Source: an uncultured Clostridia bacterium
GTDB taxonomy: Bacteria > Bacillota > Clostridia > TANB77 > CAG-508
Direction of reading: 5' to 3'
DNA: 15,131 nt
NCBI GenBank assembly: GCA_947584125.1
Contig: CANPWI010000022.1
Span: forward strand, 1-15,131
Position 1 is the stretch's first letter. Every line of letters starts with the position of its first letter. This document shows, one piece after another, positions 1 to 6,375 of this stretch. The position numbers and the translations under genes are program-made. Under the pieces are notes generated by a model. It made no database searches, was not told the origin of the DNA, and was given only the letters and a program-made list of their open reading frames with translations.

Positions 1-312
1 ATTTCCATACCCAGATGCTGATAATATTGCTATTGCTCCATATTCTGTTGCCTTCATCATGTGTACATCTATATCATTACTTTTGTCTGCTACTAATGTC
101 GTATCATTAAATGTTTCATCTAGGCCCATTGCTCCTCCTGTTTTTTCCATCTCTCTAAATGCTTTTATCCAATCTGTTTCGCTTTTTTCTGTTTTATATT
201 CTGTATTTTGATTTGCTTGCAAAGCTGCCTCTACACTAATTGTATTTAACATTAAAACAATTAGTGCTAATACTCCTACTATTAAAATTTGTTTTCCTAA
301 TATTTTCTTCAT
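1..312 (-). CDS. Secreted/surface protein, N-terminal part only (runs off the left edge)
   Basis: The 104 visible codons begin at an ATG preceded by GGAGG with a 6-base spacer, which fixes the start. The first ~30 residues are a typical Gram-positive signal peptide: MKK, then a hydrophobic core (ILIVGVLALIVLML), then VEA|A as a likely signal peptidase I site. The mature part is hydrophilic and Lys/Glu/Asp-rich. Near residues 84-104 it reads VHMMKATEYGAIAILSASGY. This resembles, from memory, a 'MMKNsEWGAvayLs.SkYG'-type segment seen in secreted or pilin-like surface proteins of gut Clostridia; I could not verify that by search. The function is unknown and the C-terminus, including any sorting or anchoring signal, lies outside the window. 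It is transcribed away from the GA-repeat microgene and separated from it by a terminator-like hairpin. Confidence 0.7.
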   Translation of the reverse strand, partial: MKKILGKQILIVGVLALIVLMLNTISVEAALQANQNTEYKTEKSETDWIKAFREMEKTGGAMGLDETFNDTTLVADKSNDIDVHMMKATEYGAIAILSASGYGN

Positions 313-356
313 TTCTTTCCTCCTAAATTTTTTATTATCTTTTATTATTTTTTATT

Positions 357-385
357 TATATAATTTTTATTTTTAAAAATCGCAA
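357..385 (-). promoter_or_regulatory. Possible sigma-A promoter for the secreted-protein gene
   Basis: TTGCGA (380-385), a 17-base spacer and TATATA (357-362) lie about 45 bases upstream of the ATG at 312. Each box matches consensus at 4 of 6 positions, so the call is weak in DNA this AT-rich. The -35 overlaps the end of the hairpin at 384-439. Confidence 0.3.
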
Positions 386-439
386 AAAGATAGCAATATT
401 ACCCTGTGTCTAATACAGGTATAATATTACTATCTTTTT
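384..439 (-). terminator. Long hairpin, likely terminator of the GA-repeat microgene
   Basis: Positions 384-401 pair with 422-439 (18 positions), with a nested 5-base stem 403-407/415-419. The one mismatch (C394 with A429) is C-A on the plus strand but a G-U wobble on the minus strand, which suggests the minus-strand RNA is the folded form. On the minus strand the 3' arm ends in TTTTT. The plus strand also has a T-run after the right arm, so it could act in both directions. It separates the microgene from the secreted-protein gene. Confidence 0.6.
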
Positions 440-450
440 TATTTAGCACA

Positions 451-480
451 AATAGTACCACTAATATTAGTGATACTATT
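451..480 (-). repeat. 30-base inverted repeat in the 3' region of the microgene
   Basis: AATAGTACCACTAAT (451-465) is followed directly by its near-perfect reverse complement (466-480). The single mismatch is C-A on plus and G-U on minus. It lies 11 bases from the larger hairpin at 384-439, so a minus-strand transcript would carry two consecutive hairpins at its 3' end. In the alternative reading frame of the microgene the same bases encode a run of Leu, Ile and Val. Confidence 0.6.
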
Positions 481-519
481 AAATTTTTTATATTATATAT
501 TGGTGTATTTAAAGGACAG

Positions 520-624
<105 letters not shown>

Positions 625-649
625 TTCGTTTCTCCTTTGTTTTTTTCTT

Positions 650-678
650 ATATTATCATACATTTTTTATTTTTTCAA
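650..678 (-). promoter_or_regulatory. Sigma-A promoter with extended -10 for the GA-repeat microgene
   Basis: TTGAAA (673-678), a 17-base spacer and TAATAT (650-655), with TG at the extended -10 position (657-658). Predicted transcription start is near 643, giving a leader of about 18 bases that is A-rich and carries AAAGGAG at 632-638. Confidence 0.65.
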
Positions 679-710
679 CATTTTTTACAATATAGTTAAA
701 TTTTTAACAT

Positions 711-754
711 AATCAAGCTCCATTTATATTAGTATATAAGGAGCTTGATTTTTT
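711..754 (+). terminator. Plus-strand intrinsic terminator with no obvious plus-strand gene
   Basis: AATCAAGCTCC (711-721) pairs with GGAGCTTGATT (740-750). The loop can extend the stem (724-729 with 734-739), and a run of six T (749-754) follows on the plus strand. On the minus strand the hairpin is followed by ATG and mixed sequence, so the plus orientation fits best. No convincing plus-strand coding region ends here, which raises the possibility of a non-coding transcript. Confidence 0.6.
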
Positions 755-783
755 ATCTTATAGAAATTTCTATAAGATAAAAA
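750..783. repeat. Perfect 34-base palindrome
   Basis: The half-site TTTTTATCTTATAGAAA (750-766) is followed directly by its exact reverse complement (767-783). It abuts the terminator at 711-754. It could be a dyad operator, a hairpin with a tiny loop, or a bidirectional terminator, since each 3' arm is rich in T or A. The sequence does not decide between these. Confidence 0.9.
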
Positions 784-802
784 TGCTATAATCGCTATTG
801 CC

Positions 803-836
803 TTTGAGATTTGCTCATTTTATTCGCAAACTCAAA
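803..836. repeat. Inverted repeat downstream of spoVFB
   Basis: TTTGAG-A-TTTGC (803-814) pairs with GCAAACTCAAA (826-836), with one bulged A and an 11-base loop. It is one link in a chain of four inverted repeats between 711 and 873. It may belong to a dispersed intergenic repeat, which cannot be tested from one window. Confidence 0.6.
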
Positions 837-844
837 TCGGCGAG

Positions 845-873
845 AAGAAAAGTGTAGCAAAGCCACTTTTCTT
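845..873 (-). terminator. Hairpin just downstream of spoVFB, possible weak terminator
   Basis: AAGAAAAGTG (845-854) and CACTTTTCTT (864-873) form a 10-base stem with a 9-base loop, starting 4 bases after the spoVFB stop codon on the minus strand. The minus-strand 3' arm ends in CTTTTCTT rather than a clean U-run, so termination may be partial. Confidence 0.5.
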
Positions 874-877
874 ATAT

Positions 878-1456
878 TCATAATAAAATCGGTTGTATTT
901 GTTCTTTATCTAAAGCTGTTTGTATTGTTTTTATAATATAACTTGGGTCAAAAACTAATGAACGAGGTTTTGTTAATGGATTATCTTGTCTGAATGGTAC
1001 AAAGTAATAATTGTTCCTATTTAATAATTTTCCTATGTTTTGAGCAGAACCTGAAAGACCGTCATTAGTTGAAACAGCTATAACTAATGGATTTGAATTT
1101 CTTAAATGTGATTTTGCTGCCATAAGTACAGGAGTATCTGTTATACCATTTGCAAGTTTTGCTATAGTATTTCCTGAACATGGTGCTATAACCATTATAT
1201 CTGTTAATTTTTTTGGTCCTATCGGTTCCGCTTCTTGTATTGTATGAATAACTTTTTTACCAGTTATTTCTTCAATTTCATTAATAAAATCTTGTGCATC
1301 ACCAAATTTAGAATCTAAATTATATGAGTTAAAAGACATTATTGGCAATACATCTCCTCCTAATTTTACTATTTCTTTTAATTGAGTAATTGTATTTTTA
1401 AATGTACAAAAAGAACCTGTAAAACAAAATCCTATTTTTTTACCTTTTAATTCCAC
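878..1456 (-). CDS. spoVFB: Dipicolinate synthase subunit B
   Basis: SpoVFB (DpaB) works with SpoVFA to convert dihydroxytetrahydrodipicolinate, from the lysine pathway, into dipicolinic acid in the mother cell; the product is then moved into the spore core. The 192-residue protein is the family's normal length and aligns from memory with B. subtilis SpoVFB nearly end to end. Shared blocks are LKGKKIGFCFTGSFCT (residues 3-18), the flavoprotein-like segment MVIAPCSGNTIAKLANGITD (88-107), VLMAAKSHLRN, STNDGLSGSAQN and the C-terminal QIQPIL. The start is GTG with GGAGG and a 7-base spacer; the ATG two bases upstream is out of frame. Unusually, spoVFA is not directly upstream: the neighbour there is a Nudix gene. 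A sigma-K-like promoter lies in the 113-base gap. Its presence argues for a spore-former. Confidence 0.93.
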   Translation of the reverse strand: MELKGKKIGFCFTGSFCTFKNTITQLKEIVKLGGDVLPIMSFNSYNLDSKFGDAQDFINEIEEITGKKVIHTIQEAEPIGPKKLTDIMVIAPCSGNTIAKLANGITDTPVLMAAKSHLRNSNPLVIAVSTNDGLSGSAQNIGKLLNRNNYYFVPFRQDNPLTKPRSLVFDPSYIIKTIQTALDKEQIQPILL

Positions 1457-1488
1457 ATATCTTCCTCCCTTCTATTTTATCGTTATAA

Positions 1489-1516
1489 TATTTTATGCTT
1501 TTAACCCAATTTATGT
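1489..1516 (-). promoter_or_regulatory. Candidate sporulation (sigma-K-type) promoter of spoVFB
   Basis: ACA (1514-1516), a 16-base spacer and CATAAAATA (1489-1497) match the B. subtilis sigma-K pattern AC-N16-CATAnnnTA. The predicted start lies about 25 bases before the GTG. The -10 also resembles the sigma-E form CATAnnnT, so which mother-cell sigma factor is used is open. B. subtilis spoVF is a sigma-K operon, which fits. Confidence 0.5.
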
Positions 1517-1569
1517 ATACCAAATAATTACAACAATAAAAAAAAGGAAGATTTATACTTTATTCATTA

Positions 1570-2184
1570 TTAACTATTTTTAATAATTCCATCTTTTTTC
1601 ATTTTATCTATTATTTTAGTATAAACTCTATCTCTTACCCAAATTTCAGAGGTTATCTTTAAAATCTCATCAATAGGAACCCATTTTACACCACTATTTT
1701 CATCTTCTTTTATATGTATTGGTTCTTTTTCATCAGCTTCTAATAAGTATGTAATATTAAGATGAACATGTGTCCCTACATATTTTCCTCTTTTTTCATG
1801 ACCATTTACATTTATTATTTCTAGTGAATAAATATCTTTAGATATTGGCTTAACATTTTTTATTCCTGTTTCTTCTTTTGCTTCTTTAATAGATACATAT
1901 AAAAGATCACTATCTCCATCACTATGTCCGCCTGTCCATGCCCATGAATTATAAATTTTATGATATATCATTAAAATTTTAGTTCTTTCTTTGTTTAGAA
2001 TAAAAGCTGAACTTGTAAAATGTCCATATTCATTTTCTCTAGTTAATACATCATCAAAATCATTAATATATTTTAGCATTATTTTTTTATCTACCTCTTC
2101 TTGTTCATTATATGGTTTAAAATTTTCAATTTCCTCTTTTAATTTGTCTACATTATTTTTCCCTAAAACACCACTATTTAGCAT
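1570..2184 (-). CDS. Nudix hydrolase family protein
   Basis: A 204-residue protein with a Nudix fold expected to hydrolyse a nucleoside diphosphate linked to another group; the substrate cannot be read from sequence. The Nudix box occupies about residues 86-108, beginning GHSDGDS and ending KEAKEETGI. The metal-binding Glu residues E101, E104 and E105 are present and Lys replaces the usual Arg. The first Glu of the canonical G-x5-E is Ser92. An N-terminal helical region of about 50 residues precedes the domain, and WAWTGG leads into the box. The ATG has GGAG with a suitable spacer. It lies between asnS and spoVFB on the same strand, with a terminator separating it from asnS and no clear terminator before spoVFB, so some read-through into spoVFB is possible. 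No functional link to sporulation is evident. Confidence 0.85.
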   Translation of the reverse strand: MLNSGVLGKNNVDKLKEEIENFKPYNEQEEVDKKIMLKYINDFDDVLTRENEYGHFTSSAFILNKERTKILMIYHKIYNSWAWTGGHSDGDSDLLYVSIKEAKEETGIKNVKPISKDIYSLEIINVNGHEKRGKYVGTHVHLNITYLLEADEKEPIHIKEDENSGVKWVPIDEILKITSEIWVRDRVYTKIIDKMKKDGIIKNS

Positions 2185-2248
2185 ATATATCTCCTTTCTA
2201 TATTATGTTAAATTTTCAACATCAAAATTTTTTTAATAATATCATAAA

Positions 2249-2277
2249 AGCAGATGATTTTCAATTAATCATCTGCT
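2249..2277 (-). terminator. Intrinsic terminator of asnS
   Basis: AGCAGATGATT (2249-2259) and AATCATCTGCT (2267-2277) form an 11-base perfect stem with a 7-base loop, 9 bases past the asnS stop. On the minus strand it is followed by TTTATGATATT. The plus strand also has a T-run after it (2282-2288) but has no gene to terminate. Confidence 0.7.
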
Positions 2278-2286
2278 AAAATTTTT

Positions 2287-3678
2287 TTAAAATTCACAAT
2301 TTTTTGGTGTTCTTGGGAAAGGTATTACATCTCTTATATTTTGCATACCTGTTATATACATCATAAGTCTTTCAAATCCTAAACCAAAACCTGCATGTGG
2401 TACACTTCCATATTTTCTTAGGTCTAAATACCACCAGTAGTCTTTTTCATCCATATTTAAGTCTTTAATTTTTTGCTGCAATAATTCTAAACTGTCTTCT
2501 CTTTGACTACCACCTATTAATTCTCCTATTCCTGGAACTAATAAGTCTGCTGCTGCTACTGTTTTTCCATCATCATTTAGTTTCATATAAAATGCTTTTA
2601 TTTCAGCAGGATAGTCTGTTACAAATACTGGTTTTTTAAATAATTGTTCACTTAAATATCTTTCATGTTCTGTTTGTAGGTCTGTTCCGTAAGATACTTT
2701 ATATTCAAATTTGTCATTTGCTTTTTCAAGTTCTTTTACTGCATCTGTGTAAGATATTCTTCCAAATTCAGATGAAATTACATTATTTAATCTTTCTAGT
2801 AATGTTTTATCTATAAAGTTATTAAAGAATTCCATTTCTTCAACACAATTATCTAATACATATTTTATAACATATTTTAACATATTTTCAGCTAAATCCA
2901 TATCATCTTTTAAATCTGCAAAACATATTTCAGGTTCAATCATCCAAAATTCTGCAGCATGTTTTACTGTATTTGAATTTTCTGCTCTGAAAGTTGGACC
3001 AAATGTATAAACATTTCTAAATGCAAATGCATAAGTTTCTACATTTAATTGACCACTTACTGTTAAGTGTGCTGGTTTATTAAAAAAGTCTTTTGAAAAA
3101 TCTATGTTTCCTTCTTCTGTTTTTGGCACATTGTTTAAATCAAATGTATTTAAATTAAACATTTCTCCTGCACCTTCTGCGTCGCTTCCTGTGATAATTG
3201 GAGTATGAACATATACAAAATTATTCTCTTGGAAAAATTTGTGTAATGCATAAGAAAGTACTGAGCGAACTCTAAATACAGCATTAAATAAGTTTGTTCT
3301 AGGTCTTAAATGTGCTATTGTTCTTAAATATTCTACAGTATGTCTTTTTTTCTGTAGTGGATATTCAGGAGATGAAATTGAAACTATTTCTACATCTTTT
3401 GCTTTTATTTCAAATGGTTGTTTTGCTCCTTCTGTTTTTACAAAAGTACCTTTAATAATAAGTGATGTACTAATTGTTAATTTACATATCTCATCAAAAT
3501 TTTTAAGTGTATCGTCAAACACAACTTGAACATTTTTAAAAAATGTTCCATCATTAATTTCTATAAAACCAAATGTTTTTGAATCTCTAAGAGTTCTTAT
3601 CCAGCCTGAAATTTCTACATCCTTTTCATAAAACTTTTCTTGATTTTTATATAATTCTTTAATACTTACCTTTTCCAT
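2287..3678 (-). CDS. asnS: Asparagine--tRNA ligase
   Basis: Class IIb aminoacyl-tRNA synthetase that activates asparagine with ATP and charges tRNA-Asn in the cytoplasm. The 463-residue protein has the expected order: an N-terminal OB-fold anticodon-binding domain (about residues 1-105), then the catalytic core. Motif 2 is FRAEN (around 230-234) followed by EFWMIEPE. Motif 3 is GLGFERLMMY near the C-terminus, and the chain ends in the typical IPFPRTP. Length agrees with the E. coli enzyme (466). An ATG 12 bases upstream (3690) is in frame but lies within the Shine-Dalgarno sequence ATGGAGG, so the start at 3678, with GGAGG and a 5-base spacer, is preferred. It has its own promoter in the 61-base gap after the acyl-CoA synthetase. 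No T-box leader is present. Confidence 0.95.
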   Translation of the reverse strand: MEKVSIKELYKNQEKFYEKDVEISGWIRTLRDSKTFGFIEINDGTFFKNVQVVFDDTLKNFDEICKLTISTSLIIKGTFVKTEGAKQPFEIKAKDVEIVSISSPEYPLQKKRHTVEYLRTIAHLRPRTNLFNAVFRVRSVLSYALHKFFQENNFVYVHTPIITGSDAEGAGEMFNLNTFDLNNVPKTEEGNIDFSKDFFNKPAHLTVSGQLNVETYAFAFRNVYTFGPTFRAENSNTVKHAAEFWMIEPEICFADLKDDMDLAENMLKYVIKYVLDNCVEEMEFFNNFIDKTLLERLNNVISSEFGRISYTDAVKELEKANDKFEYKVSYGTDLQTEHERYLSEQLFKKPVFVTDYPAEIKAFYMKLNDDGKTVAAADLLVPGIGELIGGSQREDSLELLQQKIKDLNMDEKDYWWYLDLRKYGSVPHAGFGLGFERLMMYITGMQNIRDVIPFPRTPKNCEF

Positions 3679-3709
3679 AAATTCCTCCATATTTTTCTAT
3701 TTATTTTAT

Positions 3710-3739
3710 ATTATACATAAAAATATTAATTTTAATCAA
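3710..3739 (-). promoter_or_regulatory. Sigma-A promoter of asnS
   Basis: TTGATT (3734-3739), an 18-base spacer and a perfect TATAAT (3710-3715). The -35 begins at the base after the stop codon of the upstream acyl-CoA synthetase. The leader is only about 25 bases, leaving no room for a T-box. Confidence 0.7.
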
Positions 3740-5473
3740 TTAACTTTTTTTACTATTTAATATTTTTGCTAATTCTTCTTTTCTTTTTGTTTTATTTGTT
3801 GTTGTTTTTATTAATGGTTCTTTTGTAAGTAACATACTTTTTATATACTTATAAGGTGGAAATGTTTTATTGATTTCCTTAATTTTATCCCATATAATTT
3901 TGTATATCTCATCTTCTGAAATGTTTCCATATTTTTCTATAACATTTTTTTCGTTATATACTACTTTTACTGCTACTTTTAAATCATTTTTATCTTCTTT
4001 TTCTGATATGCCATATACAAAAGATTCTTCTACCTCATCTAGTCTATTTATTAATGTTTCTATTTCATCTGGAAATACTTTTTTACCATTTTTTAAAACT
4101 ATAACATCTTTTTGTCTACCAGTTAAAAATAGAAAACCTTCTTTATCAAAATATCCTAAATCTCCTGTATAAAACCATCCGTCTTTTAATACTTTGTTTG
4201 TTTCTTCTTCATTTTCATAGTAACCAAGCATAACATTTGGGCCTTTTACTCTTAATTCTCCAATACCATTTTCATCTTTGTTAACTAATTCTACTGTTAC
4301 ACTGTGCATTGGGAATCCTATTGAACCTGATTTAAGGTATTTATCATTTTCTGCTGCAATAACAGGAGATGTTTCTGTAAGGCCATATCCTTGAATTAAT
4401 CTTATTCCCATTTCATTAAATCTAACTGCAACTCTTTTGTCTAGTGGTGCTCCTCCTGATATTATAAATCTCATTTTTCCACCTAGTTGATTAATTATTT
4501 GTTTAAATATTTTTCTTCTTAAATCTATATGAATTTTAAGTAAGAAATTACTAATTTTAGTTGCAATTTTTATTAATTTTGTTTTTCCTTGCTTTTCTAT
4601 TTCTTTTTCAATATTTGAATATATTTTATCTATTAATAAAGGAACTCCAACAAAAACAGATACTTGATATTCTATTAAATTTTGTTTAATATATCTTAAT
4701 CCATCTGGGAAAACTGTTCTTACACCATAAGCTAACATTACAATTATACAAGTAGAACCAAATATATGATGAAAAGGTAAAAATGCAATGTTAGTATCTG
4801 TGCTGTAAAAAGTTTCTGCCATTTGCATATCACATACATTTGCTGTAATTCCTCTTTGAGAAAGCATTACTGCTTTAGATTTTGATGTAGTACCAGATGT
4901 AAATAATAATATTGACATTCTATCTGCATCAATTTCATAATTGATAAAACTTTTGTCACCATTTTCTATTAATTTTTTTCCATTTTCTAGGACTTCATCA
5001 TAAGATTTATATCCTTCTAATTTTTCCATGCAAATAAATTTACTTATATTTGTTTTTCCATTCTCTCTTATTTTACTTATATTATCTTTATATTTTTCAT
5101 CAAATACTATAGCATCAACTTTGCTTCTTACAAGTGAGTCTTCTAGTTCGTTAAATTGCAATTCTTTATCAATAGGAACTGATACAATTCCTCCAAATAA
5201 GTTACTTAGATGAGCAACTACCCACTTATATTTATTTCTACCAACTATAGCTACTCTTTTATCTTTAAGTCCTAAATCAAATAATGCTGTTCCAAAGTTA
5301 TATATATCATTTAATAAGTCTGTATATGTGTGATTTATATATTTTACCTCATTATTTTCCTTTATTTTTGTAACAAATGCAACATTATCTGGATATAACT
5401 TAACTGAATTACATATAAGTTCTTTTATATTATTAAATCTAGGAACATCTCTAAATTTATTTTTTTCTTGCAT
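3740..5473 (-). CDS. AMP-forming long-chain acyl-CoA synthetase
   Basis: ANL-superfamily adenylating enzyme, 577 residues, expected to activate a fatty acid to acyl-AMP and then acyl-CoA. The motifs are clear: the P-loop-like LLFTSGTTSKSKAVMLS (around 189-205), GYGLTETSP (around 362), GELRVKGPNVMLGY, the hinge-region YTGDLGYFDKEGFLFLTGR (around 435-453) and a C-terminal PLIKTTTNKTKRKE carrying the likely catalytic lysine. There is no fused carrier domain, so it is a stand-alone ligase of the FadD/FAA type; chain-length preference cannot be read. An in-frame ATG at 5530 would add 19 residues, but that stretch overlaps the -35 box; GGAGG before the ATG at 5473 fixes the shorter start. No beta-oxidation genes are nearby, so lipid remodelling or salvage of exogenous fatty acids is a reasonable inference. 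Confidence 0.9.
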   Translation of the reverse strand: MQEKNKFRDVPRFNNIKELICNSVKLYPDNVAFVTKIKENNEVKYINHTYTDLLNDIYNFGTALFDLGLKDKRVAIVGRNKYKWVVAHLSNLFGGIVSVPIDKELQFNELEDSLVRSKVDAIVFDEKYKDNISKIRENGKTNISKFICMEKLEGYKSYDEVLENGKKLIENGDKSFINYEIDADRMSILLFTSGTTSKSKAVMLSQRGITANVCDMQMAETFYSTDTNIAFLPFHHIFGSTCIIVMLAYGVRTVFPDGLRYIKQNLIEYQVSVFVGVPLLIDKIYSNIEKEIEKQGKTKLIKIATKISNFLLKIHIDLRRKIFKQIINQLGGKMRFIISGGAPLDKRVAVRFNEMGIRLIQGYGLTETSPVIAAENDKYLKSGSIGFPMHSVTVELVNKDENGIGELRVKGPNVMLGYYENEEETNKVLKDGWFYTGDLGYFDKEGFLFLTGRQKDVIVLKNGKKVFPDEIETLINRLDEVEESFVYGISEKEDKNDLKVAVKVVYNEKNVIEKYGNISEDEIYKIIWDKIKEINKTFPPYKYIKSMLLTKEPLIKTTTNKTKRKEELAKILNSKKS

Positions 5474-5501
5474 GGCAATACCTCCATTTTTAATATACCA
5501 T

Positions 5502-5530
5502 ACATTATCACAAAATTTACATTCTGTCAA
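5502..5530 (-). promoter_or_regulatory. Strong sigma-A promoter of the acyl-CoA synthetase gene
   Basis: A perfect TTGACA (5525-5530), a 17-base spacer and TAATGT (5502-5507), with TG at the extended -10 position. It sits between the sortase terminator and the ligase start, so the ligase is transcribed independently. Confidence 0.75.
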
Positions 5531-5553
5531 TTAAAGTGACTGCATATTCAAAA

Positions 5554-5586
5554 TAAAATTCCTCCAGCTATACTGGAGGAATTTTA
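5554..5586 (-). terminator. Intrinsic terminator of the sortase gene
   Basis: A perfect 14-base stem (5554-5567 with 5573-5586) with loop CTATA, 11 bases after the sortase stop. The minus-strand 3' arm ends in AATTTTA and continues TTTTG. The plus strand is followed by TCTATTTTTT, so it can work in both directions. Confidence 0.85.
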
Positions 5587-5597
5587 TCTATTTTTTA

Positions 5598-6284
5598 TTA
5601 AACTACCTCTGTAGTTTTAACTACTAATCTTTGTGAACCAGTTGCATTACAAGTAATTAGTGTAACCTCTCTTTTTCCATCTGTTAATTGACTGGTACAA
5701 TCTCTATTTGATGGGTCTACATAGTACATATCATAAACTTTATATTTAACAGTTTTTCCATTTACATCTGTTAACTCTATTATATCTCCATTTTTTAATT
5801 GATCAAGTTTTCCAAAATATGTTTTATTATTATAATTATGACCTACTATAACATAATTTCCAACTGTGTTTGGTTTTGGTCCCCAAAATTTATTTAAATT
5901 ATGTTCTAGCAGTTTATCACTAGTTTCTGATAATACTGGGTAATTTAATCCAATTTTTGGTATTACTAATGTAGCATCAACAAAATATTGTATTCCCTCT
6001 GAATTTACAAAAGTTTGTCTATTAGCTTCTGCAACTGTTATAATTTCTTTAGGTTCATCAGTTTCTTCTTCATCTTTAAAATATACTACCAAAATATTAT
6101 CTTCTTCTGGTATTACAGTATTATCTTCTGCTAATTTTGCTGGTTCTTCTATGTTTCCTGTAGTAATTTCATCAATTCTGTTATCTTTATCGTAACAAGC
6201 ATATATATATATTGAAATTATTAAGCACAATATAAACATAGATAATACTGTCAAAAATTTATATCTTCTTTTTATAATACTCAT
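5598..6284 (-). CDS. Single-domain sortase, membrane-anchored
   Basis: Cysteine transpeptidase that cleaves a sorting signal on secreted proteins and joins them to the cell wall or to pilin subunits. The 228-residue protein has a cytoplasmic basic start (MSIIKRRYK), one membrane segment (about residues 9-30) and an acidic linker (about 35-85). The sortase barrel carries the catalytic triad: His149 in VIVGHN, Cys212 in LITCN and Arg219 in SQRLVV. Placement in class B, D or E is not certain; the short TLITC and SQR motifs and the lack of a C-terminal membrane helix suggest a class D-like housekeeping or accessory enzyme. The ATG at 6401 would overlap the end of the RND gene and has no ribosome site; GGGAG before 6284 decides the start. 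No sorting-signal substrate is visible in the window. Confidence 0.9.
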   Translation of the reverse strand: MSIIKRRYKFLTVLSMFILCLIISIYIYACYDKDNRIDEITTGNIEEPAKLAEDNTVIPEEDNILVVYFKDEEETDEPKEIITVAEANRQTFVNSEGIQYFVDATLVIPKIGLNYPVLSETSDKLLEHNLNKFWGPKPNTVGNYVIVGHNYNNKTYFGKLDQLKNGDIIELTDVNGKTVKYKVYDMYYVDPSNRDCTSQLTDGKREVTLITCNATGSQRLVVKTTEVV

Positions 6285-6321
6285 TTTTATCTCCCATCTT
6301 TTGAAAGCAATTATCAAATTT

Positions 6322-6330
6322 ATTATATCA
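6322..6330 (-). promoter_or_regulatory. Extended -10 promoter of the sortase gene
   Basis: TGATATAAT (6322-6330) is a perfect TG-n-TATAAT extended -10. The -35 position 17 bases upstream is poor (TTTAAT), as is acceptable for extended -10 promoters. It lies in the 91-base gap after the RND pump gene. Confidence 0.5.
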
Positions 6331-6375
6331 TAAAAACAATATAAATTAAAAGTATTTTTTTTAAATTTTTTAAAA

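Noticed and set aside
3679..3739. T-box leader in front of asnS
   Set aside because: The gap is 61 bases and is filled by a promoter and ribosome site; no T-box core sequence or specifier stem is present.
5474..5530. N-terminal extension of the acyl-CoA synthetase from the ATG at 5530
   Set aside because: It overlaps the perfect -35 box and would lie upstream of the transcription start; GGAGG sits before the ATG at 5473.
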